A stretch of DNA of 9,608 bases from an uncultured Bacteroidota bacterium (GCA_903888395.1 CAISTO010000433.1:1-9608); one strand, 5' to 3'; positions 1-7,431 are shown, numbered from the stretch's first letter. Numbers and translations are program-made. The notes: a model not told the origin generated them from the letters alone.

Positions 1-2379
1 GGAATCGAAATATTTAATTCCAATTCAGCTTTGCATTTTGATAAAAATGGAAATGTAATTACCTTCAATAACAGTTTTGTAAATAATGCATCTAGTATTT
101 TAATTGACTCAAAAAGTGAAATTAATTATACGCAAGCAATTACAAGAGTTGCAATGCAATTAGGGAAAATAGTTATTTTTTCATTAGCCAAAAACAATAA
201 CTTATCTAATGAATATATTGTTAATGATGTTCATGCTTCGAGCAAAGAAATTAAAGCTAAAATGTATTATTTATTGAAAGATAATCAGCTTATAAAAGTT
301 TGGAATATAGAGTTTTATAATGATAAAACAGGTGATTGGTGGAATAAAAGAGTGGATGTAAATACTGGTAAAATTATAGATGAAAACAATTGGAAAACTG
401 AATGTGATACCAAAAAAATTATTAAAAAAGTAAAAAAAAAAGATAATTTTTACTTCACATTCCCCGAAAATGAATCATTAGGAAAAACTGTATCGGGAAG
501 CTATAATGTATACGCAATTCCAAATGAAAGTCCCTCGTTTGGAAATAGAATAATTGTAAATAATCCTGCAAATGAAAAAGCTTCCCCATATGGTTGGCAC
601 GATGTAAATGGAGTTGCAGGTGCTGAATATACTATTACTCGCGGTAATAATGTTTTTGCCAAAGAAGATACATTAGATCAAGATAGTTTCAATGGATTTG
701 CACCAAATGGTGGTGTAAATTTGGACTTTGATTTTCCTTTAAACCCAAACAATTATCCAACCAAATATGTGAGTGCTGCTATTACAAATTTATTTTATTG
801 GAATAATTTAATTCATGATGTTTTTTATAATTATGGTTTTGATGAAGATGCTGGAAATTTTCAACAAAAAAACTATTTAAATGGAAGTGGTGATGACGAC
901 CATGTATTTGCAGACGCACAAGATGGAAGTGGAACGAACAATGCAAATTTTAGTACTCCTCCAGATGGTTATAATCCAAGAATGCAAATGTTTATTTGGC
1001 AAGCTAGCTTGTCAAATAAATTATTTAATATCATCAGTCCAGATTCTTTAAAAGGACAGTATTTATCTGCTACTGGATCATTTGGTCCAATTTTAAATTC
1101 TACAGGAATAAATGGAAATTTAGAAATAGGTTATGACAATTCTACTAATCCAACTTTATGTTGCAGTAGTTTGATTAATAATTTAACTAATAAAATTGCA
1201 TTGATAGATAGGGGTGATTGTTTTTTTGCAAATAAAGTTTACAATGCTCAGATAGCAGGAGCAAAGGCTGCAATTATAATTAATAATACACCTGGAGCAC
1301 CTTTTTCAATGGGTTCTGGAGGTAATGGAATTGATAAATTAATTACCATACCCTCAGTAATGATCAGTCAAGATTTGGGAACACAACTTAAAAACAATTT
1401 GAATAATAATTTAACAATCAATGTTACATTAGTTGATTCAAGTGGAGGTCCAAAATACTTTGACAGTGATTTAGATAATGGCGTAATTATTCATGAATAT
1501 ACCCATGGACTCTCAAATAGGTTAACAGGTGGTCCTAATAATACAAGTTGTTTATCAAATGGAGAACAAGGAGGAGAGGGCTGGAGCGATTTTTTTGCTT
1601 TAGCACTAACTGCAAAATCTACAGATAATCCTCAAATTGGAAGAGGAATAGGAACTTATTTAATTGGTGAGGATACAAATGGTGTTGGAATTAGGGATTA
1701 TGCTTACAGTAGAAATATGACAATCAATCCGACTACTTATAATTCAATAAAAACAAATTCAGGAGTTCATTTTGTTGGATCTATTTGGTGCACTGTTTTA
1801 TATGATATTTTTTGGGATTTAGTGGATAAATATGGATTTAGTAATGATATATATAATGGTAAATTAGGCAATAATATTGCTATGCAATTGGTAATGGATG
1901 GATTAAAATTACAACCATGTTCCCCAGGATTCATTGATGCTAGAGATGCTATTTTATTAGCCGATTCTCTCAATAATAAATTTGAAAATAAGGATTTGCT
2001 TTGGAAAGCATTTGCCAGAAGAGGCCTAGGTTATAAAGCCGATCAAGGTTCTTCATCTAGTACTTTTGATGGTACTGAATCATTTGAAATTCCACCACCA
2101 ATTAAGAATGATGGTTTGTTTGAAATAACTAACAGCAATCAATTTAAATTATACCCTAATCCAAGTATTGGTTTTGTTGAAATTGAAAATGTAAGTCAAT
2201 TTAAAATTGATAAAATAATTATATTTGATTTGATGGGAAAAGAAATTTATGCTAGAAAAATTACCACTACAACATCTAATGTAAAACTTGATTTATCATA
2301 TCTTCAAAATGGAATGTATATGGTAAATATTGTATTAGAAAATCAACAAAAATATACGCAAAAATTTGTGAAGGAATAG
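1..2379 (+). CDS. T9SS-dependent M36 (fungalysin-type) metallopeptidase, 5' end missing
   Basis: Secreted zinc endopeptidase; the frame is open to the left edge, so the signal peptide and first part of the propeptide lie outside the window. The TTG at 31 is an internal Leu codon, not a start. In order: an FTP-like propeptide end (about nt 215-400, with VDVNTGKI), the M36 catalytic region (from about nt 500), an inserted protease-associated (PA) domain (about nt 1030-1430, with IALIDRGDCFFANKV and AGAKAAIIINN), then the catalytic centre HEYTH at nt 1492-1506 (two His zinc ligands and the catalytic Glu) and GGEGWSDFF, whose Glu at nt 1576-1578 should be the third ligand. The tail from about nt 2146 has KLYPNPS and ends in QKFVKE, typical of a type A T9SS sorting domain removed during export. 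Such enzymes are exported by Sec and then T9SS and degrade extracellular protein. Family assignment is firm; the substrate is unknown. Confidence 0.95.
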   Translation, partial: GIEIFNSNSALHFDKNGNVITFNNSFVNNASSILIDSKSEINYTQAITRVAMQLGKIVIFSLAKNNNLSNEYIVNDVHASSKEIKAKMYYLLKDNQLIKVWNIEFYNDKTGDWWNKRVDVNTGKIIDENNWKTECDTKKIIKKVKKKDNFYFTFPENESLGKTVSGSYNVYAIPNESPSFGNRIIVNNPANEKASPYGWHDVNGVAGAEYTITRGNNVFAKEDTLDQDSFNGFAPNGGVNLDFDFPLNPNNYPTKYVSAAITNLFYWNNLIHDVFYNYGFDEDAGNFQQKNYLNGSGDDDHVFADAQDGSGTNNANFSTPPDGYNPRMQMFIWQASLSNKLFNIISPDSLKGQYLSATGSFGPILNSTGINGNLEIGYDNSTNPTLCCSSLINNLTNKIALIDRGDCFFANKVYNAQIAGAKAAIIINNTPGAPFSMGSGGNGIDKLITIPSVMISQDLGTQLKNNLNNNLTINVTLVDSSGGPKYFDSDLDNGVIIHEYTHGLSNRLTGGPNNTSCLSNGEQGGEGWSDFFALALTAKSTDNPQIGRGIGTYLIGEDTNGVGIRDYAYSRNMTINPTTYNSIKTNSGVHFVGSIWCTVLYDIFWDLVDKYGFSNDIYNGKLGNNIAMQLVMDGLKLQPCSPGFIDARDAILLADSLNNKFENKDLLWKAFARRGLGYKADQGSSSSTFDGTESFEIPPPIKNDGLFEITNSNQFKLYPNPSIGFVEIENVSQFKIDKIIIFDLMGKEIYARKITTTTSNVKLDLSYLQNGMYMVNIVLENQQKYTQKFVKE

Positions 2380-2408
2380 CTGTAATTTTTAATAGAATAA
2401 ATAATTAA

Positions 2409-3536
2409 ATGAGTAAAATAATAGTTTTAGGTGCAGGAATGGTTGGTAGTGCTATGGCCATCGATTTGTCGGAATTACATGATGTTACAATAACTGATTT
2501 GAATGAAGTTAGGTTAGATTATGTAAAACAAAAATGTAATTCATTGCAAATTTTACAATTGGATGTTTGCAATTTTTTACAATTAAAAAATGCCATTCAA
2601 AATTTTGATTTAGTGATTTGTGCAGTTCCTGGATTTTTAGGTTTTGAAACTTTAAAACAAATTATTTTAGCAGGAAAAAATGTGGTAGATATTTCGTTTT
2701 TCCCCGAAAATGCTTTTGATTTAAATGAACTAGCCATTCAACAAAACGTAACTGCCATTGTAGATTGTGGAGTGGCGCCAGGAATGGGAAATATTATTTT
2801 GGGTTATTATAATGAAAAGCTAAAACTCACAGATTTTGAATGTTTGGTGGGTGGTTTACCTAAAGTAAAAAAATGGCCTTTTTGTTATAAAGCTCCTTTT
2901 TCGCCTATTGATGTAATTGAAGAATATACTCGTCCTGCGCGATATGTAGAAAACGGAAACATCATCACGCGTGAACCATTAACTGATTGTGAGTTTGTAG
3001 AATTTGATAAAGTAGGAACGCTCGAATCATTTAATACCGATGGATTAAGGTCTATTATTTATACCATGCCACATATTAATAATAGGAAAGAAAAAACGTT
3101 AAGATATCCCGGACATGTAGAATATGTTAGGGTTTTAAAAGAAAGTGGTTTTTTTAGTAAAGATAAAATGATGGTTAATGGCATAGCAATTTCTCCTTTA
3201 GATTTCACCAGTAAAATATTATTCAATGAGTGGAAATTGGGTGAAAATGAAGAAGAGTATACAGTTATGCGAATTACTTTGAAAGGCAACAATGAAAAAG
3301 GTGAAACAGTAGAAATTATTTATAATTTATTTGATGAATATTGTGCAAAAACGCAAACTTCATCTATGGCTAGAACAACAGGTTATACTGCTACTGCCGT
3401 TGCTAATTTGTGTTTAGAAGGGTTGTTTGTAAATAAAGGAATATTCCCTCCAGAATTAGTTGGCAAACACGAAAATTGTTTCAACTATATCATGAATTAC
3501 TTGAATGAAAGAGGCGTATTTTATACTAAAAATTAA
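2409..3536 (+). CDS. saccharopine dehydrogenase family protein (LYS9-like)
   Basis: 375 aa cytoplasmic oxidoreductase starting at ATG. A Rossmann fold opens the protein with GAGMVG at residues 8-13; Asp30 at the end of the second strand would usually favour NAD+ over NADP+ (inference). Landmarks of the glutamate-forming saccharopine dehydrogenase group are VDCGVAPGMGN (118-128), FNTDGLRS (208-215), RYPGH (232-236) and a late SSMARTTGYTATA (318-330). The family reaction is saccharopine to 2-aminoadipate semialdehyde plus glutamate in lysine metabolism, but related proteins act on other opine-like compounds and no lysine gene is adjacent to decide. It lies 29 nt after the M36 gene with no terminator or TAnnTTTG motif between, so read-through from upstream is possible. 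It converges on the Crp/Fnr gene. Confidence 0.85.
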   Translation: MSKIIVLGAGMVGSAMAIDLSELHDVTITDLNEVRLDYVKQKCNSLQILQLDVCNFLQLKNAIQNFDLVICAVPGFLGFETLKQIILAGKNVVDISFFPENAFDLNELAIQQNVTAIVDCGVAPGMGNIILGYYNEKLKLTDFECLVGGLPKVKKWPFCYKAPFSPIDVIEEYTRPARYVENGNIITREPLTDCEFVEFDKVGTLESFNTDGLRSIIYTMPHINNRKEKTLRYPGHVEYVRVLKESGFFSKDKMMVNGIAISPLDFTSKILFNEWKLGENEEEYTVMRITLKGNNEKGETVEIIYNLFDEYCAKTQTSSMARTTGYTATAVANLCLEGLFVNKGIFPPELVGKHENCFNYIMNYLNERGVFYTKN

Positions 3537-3559
3537 AGAAAATTTGTTTTTTTTAATTT
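3530..3559 (+). terminator. weak all-A/T hairpin between convergent genes
   Basis: Arms 3530-3542 and 3547-3559 pair over 13 positions (one G.U in the plus-strand RNA) around a 4-nt TTTG loop. The stem overlaps the stop codon of the saccharopine dehydrogenase gene and sits in the 29-nt gap before the end of the convergent Crp/Fnr gene. It contains no G-C pair, so its stability is doubtful; in DNA this AT-rich such a structure can arise by chance. Confidence 0.28.
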
Positions 3560-3565
3560 GAAATT

Positions 3566-4189
3566 TTATTCAATTAAGTGAATTTTATTTCTCCCCAAAA
3601 TTACTAATTTATTTTCTTCCATTTGCTTAAGTAATCTTGAAACAACTACTCTTGCGGTGCCTAATTCGTTGGCTAATTGTTCATGAGTAATGTATAAAGT
3701 ATGAGCGTTTGTCAACTCACATTTCTTTTTAATGAAGTTCAATAATCGCTCATCCATTTTGGTAAATGCTACTGCATTTACTACTTCTAATAACTCTTCA
3801 AAGCGTTTGTGGTATAACCTAAAAATATAATCTAACCATTCAGGATATTCTTTTATCAATAATGTTACTTTATCAATTGGAATAAATAAAATTTCAGTAG
3901 GTTCTTCCGCCACTGCTTTTACTTTACTCGTATCATTATGAATTCCACCTAAAAACGACATGATACAACTTTCTCCAGCTTTTATGTAATATAATAAAAT
4001 TTCACGGCCATCTTCATCCGTTCGCATAACTTTTATATTTCCTCGAGTAACAATTGGAATGGCTTTTATAAATGCATTTTCATTTAAAATAATATCACCT
4101 TCGGCAAAAGTTTTTAAAAAACCGTAATCTTTCAGTTTTTCTTTTATTTCGGGCAGCGATTTGAATTCAATTAAATTGTCTAATTCCAT
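3566..4189 (-). CDS. Crp/Fnr family transcriptional regulator
   Basis: 207 aa, ATG start at 4189. An N-terminal cyclic-nucleotide-like beta-barrel spans roughly residues 22-112, a long dimerisation helix about 113-140, then a conserved linker AFTKMDERLL (141-150) and a winged helix-turn-helix at about 166-202 (THEQLANELGTARVVVSRLL, recognition helix near 178-191). The N-terminus lacks the four-Cys iron-sulphur motif of true FNR, and the phosphate-binding cassette does not look like the cAMP-binding one: the segment reads AGESCIMSFLGG (71-82). Cys75 in GESC sits where many Bacteroidota paralogues, as I recall, also have Cys. The ligand is therefore unknown. No consensus promoter stands out upstream; TTAGTTTG (minus strand, 4248-4241) is one base off TAnnTTTG. 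It lies between a convergent dehydrogenase and, upstream, the repeat element and tryptophanase gene. Confidence 0.9.
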   Translation of the reverse strand: MELDNLIEFKSLPEIKEKLKDYGFLKTFAEGDIILNENAFIKAIPIVTRGNIKVMRTDEDGREILLYYIKAGESCIMSFLGGIHNDTSKVKAVAEEPTEILFIPIDKVTLLIKEYPEWLDYIFRLYHKRFEELLEVVNAVAFTKMDERLLNFIKKKCELTNAHTLYITHEQLANELGTARVVVSRLLKQMEENKLVILGRNKIHLIE

Positions 4190-4591
4190 TTGACGAAGTT
4201 ACAATTTGAAACCTTTTAATTTGAAAAAAAATATTGTAAGCAAACTAAATAAAACATAGCTTTTGTTTAATTTAATTGATACTAAATTATAAAACAAATT
4301 TTTTTTGAAACACATAGAAACATAGAAAACATAGCTTTTGTTCTATGTTTACAAAGAGTATATGTGGTTCAATTATTTGTATAAAAAAACCACAAAGAAA
4401 CATAGAATACACAGCCTTGTTCCTATATTTTCTATGTACCTATATGGTTCAAGAATTGAGTTTAATTTTTCCTGCTTATTTCGCAAATAAAGCTGAACAA
4501 ATTCAGTTTGCAAACTATGTTGTCTATGTTATCTATGTGGTTCAATTTTTTTCAAAATTAAGTATTCGGATTTCAAATTTTATTTTTCGAA
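4190..4591. other. 402-nt non-coding stretch between regulator and tryptophanase genes
   Basis: This is upstream of the Crp/Fnr gene and downstream of tryptophanase. Positions 4199-4239 are AT-rich with a 7-bp inverted pair TTACAAT/ATTGTAA (4199-4205, 4233-4239) enclosing two copies of AATTTGAAA (4203-4211, 4218-4226), which may be regulatory for the Crp/Fnr gene. Positions 4251-4545 hold the CATAG-type repeat element described separately. I see no tRNA, riboswitch or convincing gene here. The open plus-strand frame at 4345-4617 is explained by the repeats and by the reverse side of the tryptophanase 3' end. Confidence 0.6.
4251..4545. repeat. nested palindromic CATAG repeat cluster
   Basis: ACATAG occurs at 4254, 4312, 4320, 4329 and 4400, and its complement CTATGT at 4343, 4432, 4515, 4524 and 4533, giving ten copies in under 300 bp, often spaced 8-9 bp apart. 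Three levels of order are visible. The triple-ACATAG arm at 4305-4335 and the triple-CTATGT arm at 4512-4545 are near-perfect inverted copies bounded by TTGAAmCACATAG. Inside are two imperfect hairpin units, 4305-4372 and 4388-4452, each ending in TGGTTCAA on the right. A 17-bp sequence, AAAACATAGCTTTTGTT, is repeated exactly at 4251-4267 and 4326-4342. From memory, similar accACATAGaaACATAG palindromes are scattered between genes in Bacteroidota; I could not verify this here. Confidence 0.8.
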
Positions 4592-5968
4592 TTATAGCTG
4601 CTCAAAATGTGCTGTAAAATGGCGCAACAATTTTGGTTCTTTTGTAATTTTATAACCTCTCACATTGGCTTTGTTTTTAATTAATTCATCAAAAACTTCC
4701 ACTACATAATCAATATGGCTTTGGGTATAAACTCTTCTTGGAATAGCTAACCTAACCAATTCAATAGCTGCAGGAATTAGTTCACCATTTTCATCGTATT
4801 TTCCAAACATAACCGATCCAACTTCTACACTTCTAATGCCACCAATTCGGTATAATTCACAAACCAATGCTTGCCCAGGATATTCGTTTAAAGGAATATG
4901 TTCATACATTTTAGCTGAATCAATATATACTGCATGTCCGCCAATTGGAAACATAACGGGAATTCCTTTTTCGCGCATTTTATTACCTAAATATTCAGTG
5001 CTTTTTATACGGTAATACAAATAATCTTTATCAAATACTTCTACTAATCCAATTGCAATTGCTTCCATATCTCGTCCACTTAATCCGCCATAAGTTGAAA
5101 AACCTTCTGTAATAATTAATAAATTGGTACAAGCCTCTGCTATTTTTTCATCTTTTAAAGCTATAAATCCGCCCATATTTACCAAGGCGTCTTTTTTTGC
5201 ACTCATCACACACCCATCTGTAAGTGCAAACATTTGTTGAGCTATTTGCTTATAAGTATGGTTTTCGTATTCTTTTTCTCTGTGTTTAATAAAATAGCTA
5301 TTTTCTGCTATTCTGCAACAATCTAATATAAAAAGCACATTGTATTTTTTGCAAACAGCAGCAACATCTTTTGCGTTTTGCATGCTTACCGGTTGTCCTC
5401 CACCACTATTATTAGTTACTGTTAAAATTACCGCACCAATATTTTCAGCACCATGTTCATTGATTAACTTTTCTAATTTTATACAATCCAAATTTCCTTT
5501 AAATGGATGGTAAACATCATGGTATTTTGCTTCTTCTATTTGAACATCATATGCTGTAGCGCCTCCAAATTCTATATTTGCTCTTGTGGTATCAAAATGA
5601 GTATTGCTAATAAATACTTTTCCTTTACCTCCCAAATGTCCGTATAAAATTCTTTCACCTGCCCTACCTTGGTGAGTAGGTAAAATATATTCAAAACCTG
5701 TTAAATCATGAACAGCATTATAAAAACGTTCCCAACTTTTTGCGCCAGCATACGATTCATCACCACGCATGATTCCTGCCCATTGTTCATTACTCATGGC
5801 TGATGTTCCGCTATCGGTTAAAAAATCAATGATTACTTGGTCGCTTTTTAATAAAAAAGTGTTGAAATGTGCTGCTTTTAAAAATTCTACACGTTCGCTT
5901 TCAGTACTCATTTTAATTGATTCAACCGATTTAATTTTAAATGGTTCAATGATAGTTTTAAACTCCAT
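4592..5968 (-). CDS. tnaA: tryptophanase (tryptophan indole-lyase), PLP-dependent
   Basis: 458 aa beta-eliminating lyase, ATG start, full family length. It would split L-tryptophan to indole, pyruvate and ammonia in the cytoplasm. Cofactor residues: QGR 100-102 (phosphate), Tyr73, Asp216 and Arg219 in LDCCR, PLP lysine Lys259 in MSAKKD, substrate-carboxylate Arg411 in IPRR. Three positions separate it from tyrosine phenol-lyase. Asp126 (HFDTT) matches tryptophanase Asp where TPL has Thr. RSVEVGS has Val383 where TPL has the phenol-binding Arg of SMERG. His450 (RHFTA) matches tryptophanase where TPL has Phe. Unusual spots are THQGRAGER, where enteric enzymes have THQGRGAE, and Cys-Cys at 217-218. 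No permease or Trp-containing leader peptide is adjacent. The upstream gap is 142 nt with an inverted repeat. Tryptophanase is preferred but not proven. Confidence 0.88.
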   Translation of the reverse strand: MEFKTIIEPFKIKSVESIKMSTESERVEFLKAAHFNTFLLKSDQVIIDFLTDSGTSAMSNEQWAGIMRGDESYAGAKSWERFYNAVHDLTGFEYILPTHQGRAGERILYGHLGGKGKVFISNTHFDTTRANIEFGGATAYDVQIEEAKYHDVYHPFKGNLDCIKLEKLINEHGAENIGAVILTVTNNSGGGQPVSMQNAKDVAAVCKKYNVLFILDCCRIAENSYFIKHREKEYENHTYKQIAQQMFALTDGCVMSAKKDALVNMGGFIALKDEKIAEACTNLLIITEGFSTYGGLSGRDMEAIAIGLVEVFDKDYLYYRIKSTEYLGNKMREKGIPVMFPIGGHAVYIDSAKMYEHIPLNEYPGQALVCELYRIGGIRSVEVGSVMFGKYDENGELIPAAIELVRLAIPRRVYTQSHIDYVVEVFDELIKNKANVRGYKITKEPKLLRHFTAHFEQL

Positions 5969-6034
5969 AATGTTATTTTTTCAATAATATTTATAGGAGC
6001 AAATAACATTTGAATCAGGCATGCTTAACATGAC

Positions 6035-6068
6035 ACAAGTAACTTGAAATATTGATTTAGTTCAAGTT
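6035..6068. promoter_or_regulatory. inverted-repeat cluster upstream of tryptophanase gene
   Basis: AACTTGAA (6041-6048) and TTCAAGTT (6061-6068) form a perfect 8-bp inverted repeat with a 12-nt spacer. A second, overlapping palindrome, CAAGT-A-ACTTG, spans 6035-6045, so the half-site CAAGT/ACTTG occurs three times in 34 bp. The cluster ends 67 nt upstream of the tryptophanase ATG. Its place fits an operator, but the spacing does not match a standard Crp/Fnr site (5-bp arms, 6-bp gap), and no clear TAnnTTTG motif lies nearby. Confidence 0.4.
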
Positions 6069-6110
6069 GTATAATTAAAGTATTTTCAGGGAAAAGAGTT
6101 TTGATTGAAT

Positions 6111-6887
6111 TTAAATAAATTCATCTATGGTTTTAAATACTTCATAACTGTTTAAATATTCTTTGGTGTATTGATATGCAAAAAGAAAAATTTCTTCAGA
6201 TTTTTGTACCTCAAACATTCCAAATCTACTCATTTCAGGTGGTTCAATGAACAAATCACAAAGGTGAACTTTGTCGTAAACCGTTTTACTCATAGCTAAG
6301 TGAAAACTTCTATCCAGCATGTCTTTGATATGAATATTTTCGGTTTTTATTCCCATTTCATTGCTGTGAACACCAATAATAAAATCACATTTTCCAATAA
6401 CTGGTTCAACAGGGAAATTATTTAATATACCTCCATCTAAATATAATGTATCATTCCATTTAATGGGTTCAAATAATAATGGTATACATGAAGAAGCTAA
6501 CAACGCTTTTGATAAATCACCTTCACTAAAAAATTTTGTTTTTCCTTTAATAATATCAGTTGCTGTAATACAAATTGGAATTGGTAATTTTTCAATCAAA
6601 TTTGCTTTAAAATGTTTTAGAAATACTTTTTCAAAAGCTTGCATGGTAAATAAACCCGACTTATTAAATCGAAAATTAGCATAACTAAATATTTTACTGT
6701 TTATTAAAACATCAATAATTTCTTCAGGATTATAACCTGCCGAATAAAATGCTGCTATGATTGCTCCTGAGCTTGTTCCTGAAATGATTGATGGCTCAAT
6801 ATCAATTTCCCCTAATGCTTTTATTACTCCTAAATGAGCAATTCCACGCACGCCCCCTCCCGATAATACTAATCCAATTTTTTTCAT
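6111..6887 (-). CDS. patatin-like phospholipase family protein
   Basis: 258 aa from the ATG at 6887; a TTG one codon upstream (6890) is in frame, but ATG is the more likely start. It is a predicted cytoplasmic or peripheral serine acyl-hydrolase of the RssA/YlbK-like bacterial patatin group. Motifs: oxyanion-hole glycines GGGVRG (10-15), nucleophile Ser39 in GTSSG (37-41) and Asp151 in LDGG, the catalytic Ser-Asp dyad. ASSCIPLLFEP before the Asp block is also typical. There is no signal peptide, beta-barrel domain or transmembrane segment, so it is not one of the long outer-membrane patatins. The true substrate is unknown (phospholipid or other acyl ester). It sits 142 nt upstream of tryptophanase on the same strand; a candidate -7 box and a palindrome lie in front of it. 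Confidence 0.92.
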   Translation of the reverse strand: MKKIGLVLSGGGVRGIAHLGVIKALGEIDIEPSIISGTSSGAIIAAFYSAGYNPEEIIDVLINSKIFSYANFRFNKSGLFTMQAFEKVFLKHFKANLIEKLPIPICITATDIIKGKTKFFSEGDLSKALLASSCIPLLFEPIKWNDTLYLDGGILNNFPVEPVIGKCDFIIGVHSNEMGIKTENIHIKDMLDRSFHLAMSKTVYDKVHLCDLFIEPPEMSRFGMFEVQKSEEIFLFAYQYTKEYLNSYEVFKTIDEFI

Positions 6888-6910
6888 CAAATATTTTTAA
6901 AATTCCATTT

Positions 6911-6918
6911 CAAAATTA
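6911..6918 (-). promoter_or_regulatory. candidate -7 box for the patatin-like gene
   Basis: On the minus strand this reads TAATTTTG, an exact match to the Bacteroidota -7 consensus TAnnTTTG, 23 nt upstream of the ATG, which would give a leader of about 18 nt. No TTG is found at the expected distance upstream, so only half of the promoter pattern is met. Chance matches are expected in AT-rich DNA. Confidence 0.4.
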
Positions 6919-6941
6919 ATGAATGAATATTATAGTAATCT

Positions 6942-6955
6942 TGACTTAAAAGTCA
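6942..6955. promoter_or_regulatory. perfect 14-bp palindrome upstream of the patatin-like gene
   Basis: TGACTTAAAAGTCA is a perfect palindrome about 24 bp beyond the candidate -7 box of the patatin-like gene and before the ferredoxin terminator. It has the size and place of a dimeric regulator's site, near the -33 region. No second copy is apparent elsewhere in the window. Confidence 0.35.
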
Positions 6956-7000
6956 TTTTTTTCCTATATTTCTTATAAAATATATTGGTTTTTTTAAATA

Positions 7001-7035
7001 AAAAAAGCCCATAATTTTAAATTATGAGCTTTTTT
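7001..7035 (-). terminator. Rho-independent terminator of the ferredoxin gene
   Basis: Arms 7001-7017 and 7019-7035 are complementary over 17 positions with a single exception. In the minus-strand RNA that exception is a G.U wobble, so the whole stem pairs; in the plus-strand RNA it would be a C.A mismatch. The hairpin core GCUCAUAAUUU is followed by a U run, and it lies 19 nt past the ferredoxin stop codon. It should isolate the ferredoxin transcript from the patatin-like gene downstream. Confidence 0.85.
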
Positions 7036-7054
7036 ATTAATTATAATTTGCAAA

Positions 7055-7399
7055 CTAAGCGTGCATTCTGTCTTTCTTCTCTGTTAAACGCTCTTTAGTT
7101 TCTACGTTTTCAGGATCAGGTAAGCAGCAATCAACCGGACAAACAGCCGCACATTGTGGTTCTTCATGGAAACCTACACACTCCGTACATTTTCCAGTTA
7201 CAATATAGTAAACATCTGATGAAACTGGCTCAAAACGAGCGCTTACATCAGTTGTAGTTCCATCTATATCAATAGATCCACTTAAATTATTTCCATCTTT
7301 CCAAGCCCATTCAGCACCCGATTCATAGATTGCATTGTTTGGACATTCAGGTTCGCATGCACCGCAGTTTATGCATTCGTCAGTTATTATTATTGCCAT
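7055..7399 (-). CDS. 2[4Fe-4S] ferredoxin, Alvin-like arrangement
   Basis: 114 aa, ATG start, small soluble electron carrier. First cysteine motif: C9-x2-C12-x2-C15-x3-C19-P. Second: C71-x2-C74-x8-C83-x3-C87-P; the 8-residue gap (VGFHEEPQ) is the insertion seen in Allochromatium vinosum-type ferredoxins. By family rule one cluster uses C9, C12, C15 and C87 and the other C71, C74, C83 and C19. About 50 residues separate the motifs, including an acidic, Trp-containing segment (WAWKDG), longer than in clostridial ferredoxins. Two more cysteines (C91, C92) follow; their role is unknown. It has its own terminator and is divergent from a LuxC-family acyl-CoA reductase, with shared promoter DNA. As I recall this neighbour pair is widespread in Bacteroidota. 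The redox partner is not shown by sequence. Confidence 0.95.
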   Translation of the reverse strand: MAIIITDECINCGACEPECPNNAIYESGAEWAWKDGNNLSGSIDIDGTTTDVSARFEPVSSDVYYIVTGKCTECVGFHEEPQCAAVCPVDCCLPDPENVETKERLTEKKDRMHA

Positions 7400-7431
7400 A
7401 ATATGTTATAAATTATTTTTTGTTTTTGTTA

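Noticed and set aside
1767..1973. Minus-strand open frame inside the metallopeptidase gene, and similar antisense frames inside the other genes
   Set aside because: They lie wholly opposite strongly supported coding sequence, show no family motif and are explained as shadows of it.
4305..4545. CRISPR array
   Set aside because: The repeats are 8-9 bp steps and palindromes of unequal spacing, with no constant repeat of CRISPR length, no regular spacers and no cas genes.
4345..4617. 90-codon plus-strand open frame beginning ATGTTTACAAAG
   Set aside because: It runs through the CATAG repeat units and into the reverse strand of the tryptophanase 3' end; the protein is Ile/Tyr/Phe-rich and irregular, as expected from translated AT-rich repeat.
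4592..5968. Tyrosine phenol-lyase as the product name
   Set aside because: The positions equivalent to the TPL Thr, Arg and Phe that define phenol specificity are Asp126, Val383 and His450, as in tryptophanase.
5981..6031. 16-codon minus-strand frame (MLSMPDSNVICSYKYY) just upstream of tryptophanase, considered as a TnaC-like leader peptide
   Set aside because: It has no tryptophan and no TnaC-like ending; frames this short are expected by chance.
6888..6890. TTG codon as start of the patatin-like gene
   Set aside because: An ATG follows immediately at 6887-6885 and gives the normal short N-terminus before the GGGxRG motif.
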